Below are positions 1 to 9,553 of a stretch of DNA of 64,000 nucleotides, in pieces. The notes below the pieces were generated by a model. It searched no databases. It saw nothing but the letters and a program-made list of their open reading frames with translations, and had not been told where the DNA came from. The stretch spans positions 1 through 64,000 of the forward strand of contig NZ_KE951406.1 in assembly GCF_000466165.1 (NCBI RefSeq). Direction: 5' to 3'. Every line of letters begins with the position of its first letter. Position 1 is the first letter of the stretch. Source of the DNA: Actinobaculum sp. oral taxon 183 str. F0552. GTDB taxonomy: Bacteria; Actinomycetota; Actinomycetes; Actinomycetales; Actinomycetaceae. The translations under genes were made by a program, and so were the position numbers.

Positions 1-66
1 GCTAAGCCCGCCAGCGCCGATGGTACTGCACCCGCCAGGGTGTGGGAGAGTAGGACACCGCCGTCA
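1..66 (+). rRNA. rrf: 5S ribosomal RNA, 3' end (5' part outside the window)
   Basis: The first bases match the conserved 3' half of actinobacterial 5S rRNA: the GCTAAGCC segment, GCGCCGATGGTACTG, and the terminal GGGAGAGTAGG-ACACCGCCG. The gene starts before the window, so this is the tail of an rRNA operon. The exact 3' end is uncertain by a few bases. A short CCCAC/GTGGG inverted repeat follows at 67-83. Confidence 0.9.
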
Positions 67-137
67 CCCACACCCCGGGTGGGAACACGCAGACACGCTC
101 CCGCCCACCACACAAACCGATATGACGCGACGTATCA

Positions 138-183
138 GGCCGCACGGCGAAAAAGGGGGGGCTCCCCCCGATTCCGTGCGGCC
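138..183. terminator. Long hairpin downstream of 5S rRNA
   Basis: GGCCGCACGG (138-147) pairs perfectly with CCGTGCGGCC (174-183). Inside it a second stem of six or seven G residues pairs with a run of C residues around 155-169. No U-tract follows on either strand. It is probably a rho-independent-like terminator of the rRNA operon or a stable processing structure; the role is inferred from position. Confidence 0.5.
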
Positions 184-573
184 CAACCACATAAAACAAC
201 AACCCGATAAGGCCATATACCCTCCTCTTGCCTCGGCTGATTGTGCAAACCGGTACGAAGTGCGCACAAGGACCCTTCCATACTACGCAGCTCTAGCTCG
301 CGCGCAACGCCGCATTGCGGGCGTCTTTCACTTTCCCGGAATTCCTAAGATTGCGTTTTGGGTCTGCCGCCTTCGGCCGAGGCCCTGCAAGTCCGCCCGA
401 TCGCCCACAAGCAAGTAGACTTGACGACGGAGAGCCTTCGCCTGCTGGTTCTGTCAGCGTGGGAACTCCGTTTTGAGCACACGGGTGCCATTGCACCGAG
501 GCGTCAACAGAGAGGAGTTCCTTTTTCGGTTTCACTCATCGTCTCAGATAAAGGATGAGATTGATGGAGATTT

Positions 574-633
574 ATTTCGATATATCGAAATGTGAAGATG
601 CAATGTCGAAATGCGCTTTTAGTCTCCATTTCG
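574..633. promoter_or_regulatory. Palindromic operator upstream of the ABC exporter
   Basis: ATTTCGATATATCGAAAT at 574-591 is a perfect 18-base palindrome. Two further half-sites of the same kind lie downstream in opposite orientation: TCGAAAT at 606-612 and ATTTCG at 628-633. All lie in AT-rich DNA just before the exporter start. The arrangement suggests a dimeric repressor of exporter expression. No regulator gene is adjacent, so the binding protein is unknown. Confidence 0.6.
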
Positions 634-665
634 TGGATTGTTTTCTCTAGAATTTTCACAGAAAA

Positions 666-2303
666 ATGGGACATAGTATGCCTAAATCATCAGTGATTTC
701 TCCTCGTGGGCGCATTGACACTCGTGTTGTGGCTTTTATGCGTGTGGCAGTGAGTTTGTCCACCGGAGCTATACTTGTGTCGGTCGTTCACTATATAGCT
801 GGTGGCAGTGGGTGGATGTTTTCTCTACTTGCCATGCTGTTCGCAGGGTGTGCGAGTTTCTTTGAGATATGGTATGGCGGAATGGCGGCGAGAAGGGAAG
901 AGCGCACTATGCGACGCCGATTGCTCCAAGCGGTTTTCGCTTCGAGTTCTTCTCGGGATGATGAATCTTCGGAATTCTCATCCGGCAATCTAGTCGCACT
1001 TCATACCGATAACGTGGAACGAGTTGCGGAATACAGGCAAGCATACTTTGGTTCAGCAATGGCAGCGATAATTATACCTTTTATCGTGCTTTTCTACGTT
1101 TCAATTTCTATTGATCTTTTACTGGGAATAACAATAATATTGTTATGTTTCCTAATACCGATATTCCTTTTCCTTTTCATGAAGTTTTTCCGTAAAACTT
1201 CGGCGCATTCACGTCGCGAACGCGCCGCGCTGGCCGATCGCTATCTGGATGCGATACGAAATCTGGAAACGATTCGCCTTTTCGGCGCCGGAGCGCGAAT
1301 TGAGGCCCAGTTACGCGAACAGGGAGAACGCAATCGCGGTGCGGTTATGCGGCTCCTCGCAGGAAACCAATTGGTCATCGTCGTCGTGGACGGGCTTTTC
1401 TCACTCGTTCTCATCTGCTGCACCGCTGCGTTGACGATCGCTCGGTTCCGCGCAGGAGCCATCGATCTGCCGGACGCTCTGACAACGATGTTCCTAACGG
1501 TGCTCCTCATAGAACCTCTCACCCAGGTGGCTGGATTCTTCTACGTCGGCATGGGCGGACTGGCTTCACAGAAGGCGATTGCAGCCTATCTGGCGTCTCG
1601 GGGATCTATCGCATCGCATGGGGGGCTGCCGTCTGGAAGCCGCGAAGGTTCCATTGTCGTCGACAGTCTGAGTTTCGACTATGGGCGGGGAGCCGTTTTT
1701 ACGAATGTCGGACTGACTGTCCGCCAAGGAACCAAAGCTGCCATAATTGGTCGGTCTGGTGCCGGGAAGACCACTCTTCTGGAAGTCATCAACGGGACTC
1801 TGCCAGTCCAGACGGGGAGCGTGAGGATCGCAGGGCGGTCTATCGAAGGCCTTTCACCGGTCCAGACGAGGAGCCTGACGGCGAAGGTCTCTCAGCGCAC
1901 ATGGCTTTTCACTGGGAGCATCGCAGACAACCTTCGTGTCGCGAAGCCCGAGGCCACCGACGACGAAATGTGGCAAGCGCTCCGTCGTGCATATGTCGCC
2001 GACGAATTCGCCGCCATCGGACTCCACGCCGACATCGGCGAGCAGGGCGGCCTCATATCGGGAGGGCAGGCACAACGGATCTCCCTCGCCCGCGCTTTTC
2101 TCTCCGGCCGAAAGATCCTGCTTCTGGACGAACCCACGTCACAGGTCGATATCGAATCCGAAGCCCGGATCATCGAGGCCATCGAATCCTTGGGGAGCGA
2201 GTGGACGCTTCTCGTGGTCACACATGGCCGTGCGATTTTGCGGGTTGTCGATGAAATCTGGCGTTTATCGGACGGTGTCCTGGAGAGAGGAGACCGGCCG
2301 TGA
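666..2303 (+). CDS. ABC exporter half-transporter 1 (fused permease-ATPase, CydC/CydD-like)
   Basis: The 545-residue protein has an N-terminal transmembrane region of about six segments (residues 25-290) followed by an ATPase. The Walker A motif GRSGAGKTT lies near residue 362, the signature is ISGGQAQR, Walker B reads KILLLDEPT, and the switch histidine is in VVTHGR. It is expected to work in the cytoplasmic membrane as half of a heterodimeric exporter with the next gene, which overlaps it by four bases (GTGA), implying translational coupling. ATG 678 is an alternative start; neither start has a strong Shine-Dalgarno. The first 500 bases are much more AT-rich than the rest. Substrate is unknown; a CydCD-type thiol exporter is possible, but no cydAB is near. 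Confidence 0.85.
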   Translation: MGHSMPKSSVISPRGRIDTRVVAFMRVAVSLSTGAILVSVVHYIAGGSGWMFSLLAMLFAGCASFFEIWYGGMAARREERTMRRRLLQAVFASSSSRDDESSEFSSGNLVALHTDNVERVAEYRQAYFGSAMAAIIIPFIVLFYVSISIDLLLGITIILLCFLIPIFLFLFMKFFRKTSAHSRRERAALADRYLDAIRNLETIRLFGAGARIEAQLREQGERNRGAVMRLLAGNQLVIVVVDGLFSLVLICCTAALTIARFRAGAIDLPDALTTMFLTVLLIEPLTQVAGFFYVGMGGLASQKAIAAYLASRGSIASHGGLPSGSREGSIVVDSLSFDYGRGAVFTNVGLTVRQGTKAAIIGRSGAGKTTLLEVINGTLPVQTGSVRIAGRSIEGLSPVQTRSLTAKVSQRTWLFTGSIADNLRVAKPEATDDEMWQALRRAYVADEFAAIGLHADIGEQGGLISGGQAQRISLARAFLSGRKILLLDEPTSQVDIESEARIIEAIESLGSEWTLLVVTHGRAILRVVDEIWRLSDGVLERGDRP

Positions 2304-4018
2304 GTGAACCGTCTTTGCGAGAGCTTTCCAAGTGGCTGACCTCTGCCACGCATCCCGTCCACGGCTTCCTCTATGTCTCGACATTCTTCAGGATTCTCAG
2401 CCTCAGCCTCGATATCTTGCTCTTCGGGCTCGCAGCTGGCGGGGTGGCATTGATCGCCCTCGGTGGGGGAGACGCAGGCAACCTTCTCGTCTGGTTGATC
2501 CTCATCGCGGTCCTCAAGGCGATCTGCTACTACGGGGAACAGCTAACCGGCCATTACGTTGCTTTCAAAGCCCTCGAGCTCCTCAGAACGAAGGCTTTCG
2601 CGCAGCTGTGGCCGAAAGCCCCGGCGATCGTCAATCAAAGCAGGTCGGGCGACGTATTGGCCAGTTTGACACGCGACGTAGATCGCATCGAAGTCGTTTA
2701 CGCCCATACTTTCGCACCACTCGTCTCGGCCATCGTCGTACCTCCGGCTTTCCTCCTAGGAGCGGGCGTGCTCGTGGGATGGTCAGTTGTCATCATCCCC
2801 GCCATATGCGTGATGTTGGGTCTATTCATCGTCCCTTTCATCGGATTGCGACGCTCGATGCTCGTTACTCGCCGCACACTTCGATTGCGGCGCGAACTCA
2901 CTCATCATGTCACGGATTCCATATTCGGAACGGAGGAGGTGGTCGGATACGGACGTGTGGATGAGCGTCTGGCCGAGATGGACCGTATCGGGTCGAGAAT
3001 CGCCGAATCCGCGTGTGTGGCCAGGGCGGGCAACGCGATACGGCGAGCGAGCAACACCGTATTGAGCCTGGCAGCTGTTATCGGCGCAGTGTACGGCGCT
3101 AGGCAGGCGAGTCTGTCCATTCCGTTGACTGCGGCACTCGCAGCTGGGACTCTTCGCCTTTTCGAAGGGCCGCGAGGCATTGAGGACGCTGCGGGCTATC
3201 TCGATCATTCCCTGGCGGCTGCACGGCGTCTGTGGAATATCAGTACGAGTCCGGAGATCGTCGAAGACGGACAGGAGGTCTATGCGCCGTCGTGTCCGCC
3301 TTCTATTGAGTTCGCCGGGGTCTCCTACGCCTATCCGACGGGAGCCTTCTCCTTGAAAGACGTCAGTTTCACGGTTGCCGCCGGAGAGCACATCGCGATT
3401 GTCGGGCCTTCCGGATCGGGGAAGAGCACGGCCGTCTCCATGCTTCTCCGATACGACAATCCGACTGCGGGCCAGATCCTAGTCGACGACATGCCGATTC
3501 AACGGTATACCGTCGATTCCCTTCGCCACGCGGTAGTCCTCGTCTCTCAAAGATGCCAACTCCTCAATGCCAGCATTCGGGAGAATGTGAATCTCGGCGT
3601 CCCCGAAGCCGGGGAAGAGGAGATCTGGGAGGTTCTGGAAACAGTCTGCCTGGCGGATGAGGTCCGCAGCATGCCGAAATCCTTGGATACTTCGGTGGGG
3701 CAGTCTGGTTCGAGACTGTCGGGAGGGCAAGCCCAGCGCCTGTGTCTAGCGCGCGCTCTACTCATGCGGCCGCGGGTGCTCGTGCTCGACGAGTTCGCGG
3801 CCAACCTCAATCGCAGACTCGAGGATTCAATACGTCGCAATCTGGCTAAGAAGATTCCCGGAGTCACCGTCATTGAGATAACTCACCGCCTTGAGAGTGC
3901 GAGAGCGGCAGATCGTGTGCTCCTCATGGATCGCGGAATGCTGGTCGCTTCTGGAAGTCCCGTCGGAATCGAAGAATCGGATGGGATGCTCGCCGACTTC
4001 TTCCACCGGAACGTCTAG
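2300..4018 (+). CDS. ABC exporter half-transporter 2 (fused permease-ATPase)
   Basis: The 572-residue partner of the preceding half-transporter starts with GTG inside the previous stop codon. An N-terminal membrane domain is followed by an ATPase with Walker A GPSGSGKST (about residue 371), signature LSGGQAQR, Walker B VLVLDE and switch histidine in EITHRLE. The residues after the catalytic glutamate are FAANLN instead of the usual PTSALD, so the D-loop is unusual. Such asymmetry between halves is common in heterodimeric exporters. Substrate cannot be told from sequence. Confidence 0.85.
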   Translation: MSEPSLRELSKWLTSATHPVHGFLYVSTFFRILSLSLDILLFGLAAGGVALIALGGGDAGNLLVWLILIAVLKAICYYGEQLTGHYVAFKALELLRTKAFAQLWPKAPAIVNQSRSGDVLASLTRDVDRIEVVYAHTFAPLVSAIVVPPAFLLGAGVLVGWSVVIIPAICVMLGLFIVPFIGLRRSMLVTRRTLRLRRELTHHVTDSIFGTEEVVGYGRVDERLAEMDRIGSRIAESACVARAGNAIRRASNTVLSLAAVIGAVYGARQASLSIPLTAALAAGTLRLFEGPRGIEDAAGYLDHSLAAARRLWNISTSPEIVEDGQEVYAPSCPPSIEFAGVSYAYPTGAFSLKDVSFTVAAGEHIAIVGPSGSGKSTAVSMLLRYDNPTAGQILVDDMPIQRYTVDSLRHAVVLVSQRCQLLNASIRENVNLGVPEAGEEEIWEVLETVCLADEVRSMPKSLDTSVGQSGSRLSGGQAQRLCLARALLMRPRVLVLDEFAANLNRRLEDSIRRNLAKKIPGVTVIEITHRLESARAADRVLLMDRGMLVASGSPVGIEESDGMLADFFHRNV

Positions 4019-4033
4019 TTTCCCGACTCGGGG

Positions 4034-4069
4034 TTCCCCAAACTCGATCACAATAGTAAAGTTGGGGAA
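4034..4069. terminator. Inverted repeat after the ABC exporter
   Basis: TTCCCCAA (4034-4041) pairs with TTGGGGAA (4062-4069), with partial extension inwards. It lies 16 bases after the exporter stop codon and has no U-tract. It could be a terminator or an operator for ilvD; position favours the former. Confidence 0.35.
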
Positions 4070-4195
4070 GCCTAACCGAATTCCGCCGAGGATCGAACAC
4101 GGTGAGGATCACGTGGGTCAAGCGCTGTTCACATAATGAAAACCTAAGTAGAGGCCGGCCGGGGTGCGGCGTATGCTTGCACCCTGGGAGGTTCT

Positions 4196-6031
4196 ATGCC
4201 ACGACTACGATCCGCGACATCGACAACCGGAAGGAACATGGCCGGCGCGCGTGCGCTGTGGCGCGCCACCGGAATGACTTCGCAGGATTTCGGCAAACCC
4301 ATTATCGCGGTGGCCAACTCTTACACGGGTTTCGTCCCAGGCCATGTTCATTTAAAGGATATGGGTGCTTTGGTGTGCGATGCGATAGCGGAATACGGCG
4401 GAATCGGTCGGGAATTCAATACTATTGCTGTAGATGACGGCATAGCCATGGGGCATTCGGGAATGCTCTATTCTCTCCCTTCGAGAGAGATAATTGCAGA
4501 TAGCGTGGAATACATGGTTAATGCACACACGGCTGATGCGCTTGTGTGCATTTCCAATTGCGATAAAATCACTCCTGGAATGCTCATGGCGGCGCTTCGC
4601 CTCAATATACCGACTATCTTCGTCTCAGGCGGTCCCATGGAGTCGGGCAATGCTGTTGACGGCGTCATCGAGCATCGCACCGACTTGATTGACGCCATCG
4701 CCCTATCAGCTAACGATGACGTCTCCGACGATCAATTGGGGCTCGTAGAATCGAACGCTTGCCCGACATGCGGATCTTGCTCGGGGATGTTCACCGCCAA
4801 TTCGATGAATTGCTTAACCGAGGCGCTCGGCCTTTCGCTTCCCGGCAATGGATCGACGCTGGCAACAGCCACACGTCGCAGGGACCTCTTCGTCGAAGCC
4901 GGACACCGCATCGTCGATCTTGCCCGCCGTTACTACTCGGCCGATGATGAATCGGTTCTTCCCCGCTCAATAGCGACTAGAGATGCCTTTCTGAACGCAA
5001 TGTCCATGGATATTGCCATGGGAGGCTCGACTAATACGATTTTGCACACTTTGGCTGCCGCACAGGAGGGGCAAATCGACTTCACCATGCGAGATATCGA
5101 CGAGTTGTCTCGACACGTGCCCTGCCTGGCGAAACTCGCTCCGAACTCAGATCGATTCCATATCGAGGACTTTCACAGAGCCGGTGGGATTCCAGCGCTT
5201 CTCGGCGAGCTGTACCGCGCGAAACTGCTGCAGGACACCGTCCATTCCGTGCACTCTTCGGACTTGAAATCGTGGCTTGAGGAGTGGGATATCCGGAACC
5301 CCAGTGCCAGTGAGGTTGCAAGGGATCGTTTTCTCGCGGCTCCCGGCCGGGTGCGGACGACGCGTCCCTTTTCGCAGGATTCACGCTGGGATGGCCCTGA
5401 CAAAGATTCGATCGATGGATGCATCCGCGACGTCGGACACGCATACACTGCAGACGGCGGTCTTGCGATCCTTTTTGGAAATCTGGCTGAAGACGGCGCA
5501 GTGGTCAAAACCGCGGGTGTAGATGAGTCGTTGTTTCATTTCGAAGGCCCTGCCCGCGTCGTCGAATCTCAAGAGGCTGCTATCGAACTGATCCTCTCCA
5601 AACAGGTCGTTCCCGGCGATATCGTCGTCATCCAATACGAAGGGCCGCGGGGAGGCCCGGGAATGCAGGAGATGCTCTATCCGACGACCTTTCTCAAAGG
5701 TCTAGGGCTGGGCAAAGCGTGCGGGCTCATCACCGACGGACGTTTTTCAGGTGGCACATCGGGCCTGTCGATCGGGCACATATCGCCGGAGGCTGCCTCC
5801 GGCGGAGCCATAGGCCTTGTACGGGAGAGGGACAGGATCGTCATCGACATTCCATCCCGCACCATCAGCCTGGCCATAGACGATGCGGAGCTCGACCGCC
5901 GTCGGAAGGAGAGAGGTCCGCTCCCCTGGAGACCGGTGTCACGGGTCCGTGAAGTCTCTAAGGCGTTACAGGCCTATGCATCCATGGCCGCTTCAGCGGA
6001 CAAGGGTGCCGTGCGTATCGTCAGGGAGTGA
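4196..6031 (+). CDS. ilvD: Dihydroxy-acid dehydratase
   Basis: The 611-residue enzyme converts 2,3-dihydroxy-isovalerate and 2,3-dihydroxy-3-methylvalerate into the keto acids of valine/leucine and isoleucine, using an iron-sulfur cluster. The family is recognised by NCDKITPGM (about residue 121), the cysteine motif [21 protein letters not shown] and the C-terminal [19 protein letters not shown]. Length fits the long E. coli-type IlvD. A GGGAGG ribosome site precedes ATG 4196. A GGGTGC/GCACCC hairpin (about 4164-4186) sits just before that site. The gene is separate from ilvBNC but in the same pathway. Confidence 0.97.
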   Translation: MPRLRSATSTTGRNMAGARALWRATGMTSQDFGKPIIAVANSYTGFVPGHVHLKDMGALVCDAIAEYGGIGREFNTIAVDDGIAMGHSGMLYSLPSREIIADSVEYMVNAHTADALVCISNCDKITPGMLMAALRLNIPTIFVSGGPMESGNAVDGVIEHRTDLIDAIALSANDDVSDDQLGLVESNACPTCGSCSGMFTANSMNCLTEALGLSLPGNGSTLATATRRRDLFVEAGHRIVDLARRYYSADDESVLPRSIATRDAFLNAMSMDIAMGGSTNTILHTLAAAQEGQIDFTMRDIDELSRHVPCLAKLAPNSDRFHIEDFHRAGGIPALLGELYRAKLLQDTVHSVHSSDLKSWLEEWDIRNPSASEVARDRFLAAPGRVRTTRPFSQDSRWDGPDKDSIDGCIRDVGHAYTADGGLAILFGNLAEDGAVVKTAGVDESLFHFEGPARVVESQEAAIELILSKQVVPGDIVVIQYEGPRGGPGMQEMLYPTTFLKGLGLGKACGLITDGRFSGGTSGLSIGHISPEAASGGAIGLVRERDRIVIDIPSRTISLAIDDAELDRRRKERGPLPWRPVSRVREVSKALQAYASMAASADKGAVRIVRE

Positions 6032-6152
6032 CCCAAAGAGAGAGCATGGGACTCCAGCCCCAGACTCATACATGTCACCTGCGTCATACTTACAGTGGCA
6101 GTTTCTCTTTGGTCGATTATGTATCGGTGGCCGTATACGAAGGAGGATTCTA

Positions 6153-7754
6153 ATGACCACCGTCATGGAATATTTGGATGAATATCCAGTAATGTTCATG
6201 TTTCTCCTTATGGGTTTGGGAATGCTTTTGGGGCGTATAAAAATAGGAGGAATAGGATTGGAGGCAGCTGCTGTTCTTTTCCTCGCTATTGGAGTATCCG
6301 CATTGGGTGCGCATCTTGGAATACGCGTCACTATTGATGAAGAACTTGGAACTGTTGGTCTAGCGATTTTCGCTTTTGCTATTGGTAATAGTGCGGGAAA
6401 GAGCTTTTTTCGTTCACTTAAACAAGCTAGTGGACCTATTGCCATGATGATATCAGTCTTCATTGTTGCGGCGGGTGTTGCTTATGTCTTAGGACGATAT
6501 GTATTTCACATGGATGGAGCCCTTATTGCGGGGACCTTCTCGGGAGGCATAACGAATACACCCGCTTTGGCGGCTGCGGGTGAGGCCTCTGGCAATGAGC
6601 CACTGGCAACGGTTGGGTACGCGGTGGCATATCTTTTCGGTGTGGTTGGAATGATAGGAGCGGCCTATTTCGCTCTGCGGAAAGCTGATGACGATCCAGA
6701 TGAGCCTACCCCCGTCACTCATTTCAATGTGCGAGTCGAAAGAGACGACTGCCCGACGATAGCTCAAGTTTCCGCCGAACTCGGCGGCCCCATCGAGATT
6801 TCGCGTTTGCGGCGAGGCGAAACCGGGCCGATTTGGATACCTCACGAGGACGACGTACTGGAGAAGGACGACCTCGCTACGGTTGTAGGCACGTTGGAGA
6901 ATGTCAATGACGCTCTTCACCATCTCGGCCACCGGTCGAGTCATTCGCTTCGCTCAGACCGCCGTTTTTTGGATTTTCGGCGCATCACTCTGTCGACTCC
7001 GGCTCTCGTGGGTAAGACGATCGCCGAACTGGACGAGATTCTAGATGAGCGGTGGAACGCGAAAATTTCGCGTGTCAGGCGCGCCGACGCCGACATGCTC
7101 GCGATCCCCGACCTCGTGGTGGAGATGGGAGACCGTCTCCGCGTCGTCGGACCGACGATGAAACTACGGGAAATCTCAAAATGGCTCGGCGACTCCGCCA
7201 AGGGAATGACCGATATCAACCCCGTGTCTCTCGGCATAGGCCTTGCCCTCGGATACTTCCTCGGTGAGATCGACATCCCACTTCCCGGCGGCGCCCACTT
7301 CGCTTTGGGGTACGCCGCAGGGATCCTGATCGTCGGCCTCATCATGGGCAAGATCGGACGAATCGGTCCGCTGGTGACGGTGCTTCCGAACACCGCCGAT
7401 TCGGTTCTTGCAGAATTGGGCTTGCTCATGTTCCTCGCTCGAGCTGGCACGAAGGCCGGCGCCCAGATTCTCAACGCTTTCTCCTCTGGCGACTGGTGGA
7501 AGATTCTCATACTGGGCGCATTGGTCACGCTCGTTGTCGCCATCGGGCTGTATGCGACTATGCGTAAGATCTTCAAAATGGGCGGGACAAAGCTGTCCGG
7601 CCTTCTGGGCGGCGCTCAGACGCAGCCTGCGGTCCTCGCTTTCGCAAACGGCCGCACAAATGCCGACCCACGTGTCGCGCTCGGGTACGCACTCGTATAC
7701 CCCGTTGCAATGATCGTTAAGATCCTCCTTGCCCACGTTTTGGGCTCCTTCTAA
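6153..7754 (+). CDS. AspT/YidE-family transporter with two TrkA-C domains
   Basis: The 533-residue membrane protein has the duplicated layout of the aspartate:alanine exchanger family: a hydrophobic N-terminal half (residues 10-175), two cytoplasmic RCK-C/TrkA-C-like domains (about 185-350) and a second hydrophobic half to the end. Repeated GG-T-x-P/Q-A-type motifs (GGITNTPAL, GGAQTQPAV) are typical. The frame is open further upstream into ilvD, but ATG 6153 is chosen because GAAGGAGG precedes it and the upstream extension lacks membrane character. The 5' 400 bases are AT-rich. Substrate is not known; an amino or organic acid is likely. Confidence 0.88.
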   Translation: MTTVMEYLDEYPVMFMFLLMGLGMLLGRIKIGGIGLEAAAVLFLAIGVSALGAHLGIRVTIDEELGTVGLAIFAFAIGNSAGKSFFRSLKQASGPIAMMISVFIVAAGVAYVLGRYVFHMDGALIAGTFSGGITNTPALAAAGEASGNEPLATVGYAVAYLFGVVGMIGAAYFALRKADDDPDEPTPVTHFNVRVERDDCPTIAQVSAELGGPIEISRLRRGETGPIWIPHEDDVLEKDDLATVVGTLENVNDALHHLGHRSSHSLRSDRRFLDFRRITLSTPALVGKTIAELDEILDERWNAKISRVRRADADMLAIPDLVVEMGDRLRVVGPTMKLREISKWLGDSAKGMTDINPVSLGIGLALGYFLGEIDIPLPGGAHFALGYAAGILIVGLIMGKIGRIGPLVTVLPNTADSVLAELGLLMFLARAGTKAGAQILNAFSSGDWWKILILGALVTLVVAIGLYATMRKIFKMGGTKLSGLLGGAQTQPAVLAFANGRTNADPRVALGYALVYPVAMIVKILLAHVLGSF

Positions 7755-7782
7755 GGATCCCGCTGGCCAAGCGGCCTCCGTC

Positions 7783-9054
7783 CTAACTCATGAGCCAATT
7801 GCGGTCGGTGACCATACGTGACAGCGCCAACCCGACGCCGATGGCGGTGATAGCCAGGCACAGCGTCACGATTTCCGGGATCGCGGCGTTGACTTGGAGC
7901 CCGTCATTGAGCGCTGACAGTGCGCGGTAGAGCGGGACGCCGGGGATCATCACGACAACGGCCGGAACGGAAAGCGTCACCCTCGAATACTTCGTCCACT
8001 TGGCGCCCAGAGCGGCGAGAAGCCCCGCTAGGAACGCCGCCAGTCCGATGGCCGACATCCGTCCGAGCCCGGCGTCCTGGGCGGTGAGTCGGAGAACGTT
8101 GATGACCGTGCCGATGACGGCTGCGATGAAGCTTGCGCGCTGGGGAGCGTTGAAGAGCATGGCGAAGCCGTAGGCTGCGACGAAGCTCGCGAGAATGCGC
8201 CCGAGTAGTAGGAGCCAGGTGTTCAGGTGGTACCCGTCAGCGGACGGGTTGACGTTCCAGTTGAGAAGTCCCGTCACCGCCCATACGGAGGCCGCTGTCG
8301 AGATCAGAAGCATGACGACGTACACGCCCCGCGCGATTCCAGCGATATAGTCCTGTCGGATGAGATCGAGTATCGAGGTGACGAGAGGGAAGCCGGGGAC
8401 GAGGAAAAGCACCGAGGAGACGACTCCGGACTGGTGGGAGGCGTCGACGATATCGGCTATATGGAAGACCGACACGATTCCCATGTAGAGGCTTGTGGCG
8501 ACGAATCCGCACGCCATCCACACGGCGAAGTGATTCATGTGGCGGCGCAACAGCGTCTTGCGGGTCGCCTGGCCTGCCAGAGCAGCGAAGAAGACGACCA
8601 GGCACTCGACCCAGCCACCCTGGTTGAGGAATGCGAAGCCTGCGCATGCTACGCCCGAAGCGAGGGCGGATACGGGCATGGAGTACAGAGGGTCTTTGTT
8701 CGCGAAAGCGTCAAGCATGTCGTCGGCGTCTTCGACCAACATCTTCCCGGGAAGGTTGTGGACGAAGTCATTGAGGTCGTCTATGCGTTCGGCGTTGATT
8801 CCCATGACCCGCTGCTCAACGAGTTCCGTCCGGAACGTCCCGCCGGCGAAGGCGGTGGCGGTGATTTCAGTGTAGGTGACTTGGATGGAGATCTTGTCGA
8901 TGCCCACTGCATGTGCAATCCGGTCCATGCCGTCTTTGACTCGGAAAGCCGAAGCGCCGGCGGACAACAGCATCTCGCCGAGTCTCATCACGACGCGCAA
9001 CTGGTCGGCAAGGCGATCGAGGGCGGCAACGTGGTGGTCGTCAGTTTGCTTCAC
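7783..9054 (-). CDS. thrE: Threonine/serine exporter family protein (ThrE-like)
   Basis: The 423-residue protein has a hydrophilic N-terminal half containing the ThrE signature (GEMLLSAGASAFRVKDGMDR and QVTYTEITATAF) followed by about ten membrane segments. In Corynebacterium, ThrE exports L-threonine and L-serine. The gene is convergent with the AspT-type gene (28 bases between stops) and divergent from ilvB. Threonine is the precursor of isoleucine, so a place beside the BCAA genes is sensible. Substrate is assigned by family only. Confidence 0.88.
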   Translation of the reverse strand: MKQTDDHHVAALDRLADQLRVVMRLGEMLLSAGASAFRVKDGMDRIAHAVGIDKISIQVTYTEITATAFAGGTFRTELVEQRVMGINAERIDDLNDFVHNLPGKMLVEDADDMLDAFANKDPLYSMPVSALASGVACAGFAFLNQGGWVECLVVFFAALAGQATRKTLLRRHMNHFAVWMACGFVATSLYMGIVSVFHIADIVDASHQSGVVSSVLFLVPGFPLVTSILDLIRQDYIAGIARGVYVVMLLISTAASVWAVTGLLNWNVNPSADGYHLNTWLLLLGRILASFVAAYGFAMLFNAPQRASFIAAVIGTVINVLRLTAQDAGLGRMSAIGLAAFLAGLLAALGAKWTKYSRVTLSVPAVVVMIPGVPLYRALSALNDGLQVNAAIPEIVTLCLAITAIGVGLALSRMVTDRNWLMS

Positions 9055-9403
9055 CGTTCCACCTTAGGGCGTGCGGGACTGGGACGGCCGGGAGGCTCGG
9101 GCGGCAGCGACTCAAACCACAGTGATAAGCAATTCACTGATTTGTCGAGGGGGCCGAAAGTCCGAGGTGTACAGGTGTCCTCGAATCGCGACCGGGTCGA
9201 TCGACCTCCCGGTGGGGCGATATGCGCCGCTGGCCTTCTCCGGTGCGTGTCCGAGGACTGGCGGAAGGCGGGAGCGGGAGGGAGAGCGCCGGGAAAGCCC
9301 GTTTCGACAATCAAGTGGCTCGCATTGCGAGATCGTGATTCAAATAGTGAGACAAACTCCGACTGGCTTGGCATCTGGCCGGTTCTGCGGCTATGGTCAA
9401 CCT
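9055..9403. promoter_or_regulatory. Divergent thrE-ilvB intergenic region with the ilvB promoter
   Basis: No gene is seen in this 350-base stretch. A promoter for the ilvB leader can be read near its end: TTGGCA (9368-9373), 18 bases, TATGGT (9392-9397). The expected start point falls at about 9404, the first base of the leader peptide GTG codon, which implies a leaderless transcript. Confidence 0.55.
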
Positions 9404-9430
9404 GTGAGAACTCTTCTGGTACGTAACTGA
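9404..9430 (+). CDS. ilvBNC leader peptide (MRTLLVRN)
   Basis: GTG AGA ACT CTT CTG GTA CGT AAC TGA encodes an eight-residue peptide with consecutive Leu-Leu-Val codons. It lies 34 bases before a rho-independent-type hairpin and upstream of ilvB. Actinobacterial ilvB operons are known to use short leader peptides rich in branched-chain residues for attenuation, often beginning MRT. No ribosome site precedes the GTG, which fits leaderless initiation. In this model, lack of charged Leu/Val tRNA stalls the ribosome and favours antitermination. Confidence 0.7.
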   Translation: MRTLLVRN

Positions 9431-9464
9431 CGCGCTGCACAAGCCGTTGGCGACGTGCCGCGCG

Positions 9465-9486
9465 CCCCTCGTTCGAGGGGTTTTTT
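9465..9486 (+). terminator. ilvB attenuator (rho-independent terminator)
   Basis: CCCCTC and GAGGGG form a short GC stem with a GTTC loop, followed at once by six T residues (9481-9486). It stands between the leader peptide and the ilvB ribosome site, the place expected for an attenuator. I did not resolve the competing antiterminator stem. Confidence 0.75.
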
Positions 9487-9553
9487 CATGCCTGCCGAAG
9501 CACGGCCCCTGGCCTGCGATGCCCGGTGTGCCGCCACAACGAAGGAGGAAGAG

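Larger units (their letters stand above)
67..665. other. Non-coding region between the rRNA operon and the ABC exporter
   Basis: No convincing gene is seen in about 600 bases. The region holds a long GC hairpin (138-183), a smaller imperfect hairpin near 307-326, and at its right end an AT-rich promoter/operator zone. The open frames present have atypical composition and no ribosome binding site. Confidence 0.6.

Noticed and set aside
4102-4136. Possible leader peptide upstream of ilvD (GTG-started, VGQALFT)
   Set aside because: Not enriched in branched-chain codons and not followed by a U-tract hairpin.
5883-6152. N-terminal extension of the AspT-type transporter into ilvD
   Set aside because: It overlaps ilvD coding sequence, lacks membrane character, and a strong GAAGGAGG site precedes ATG 6153.
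8227-9426. 399-codon plus-strand frame opposite thrE
   Set aside because: Antisense to a clear ThrE gene, with atypical composition and no motif.
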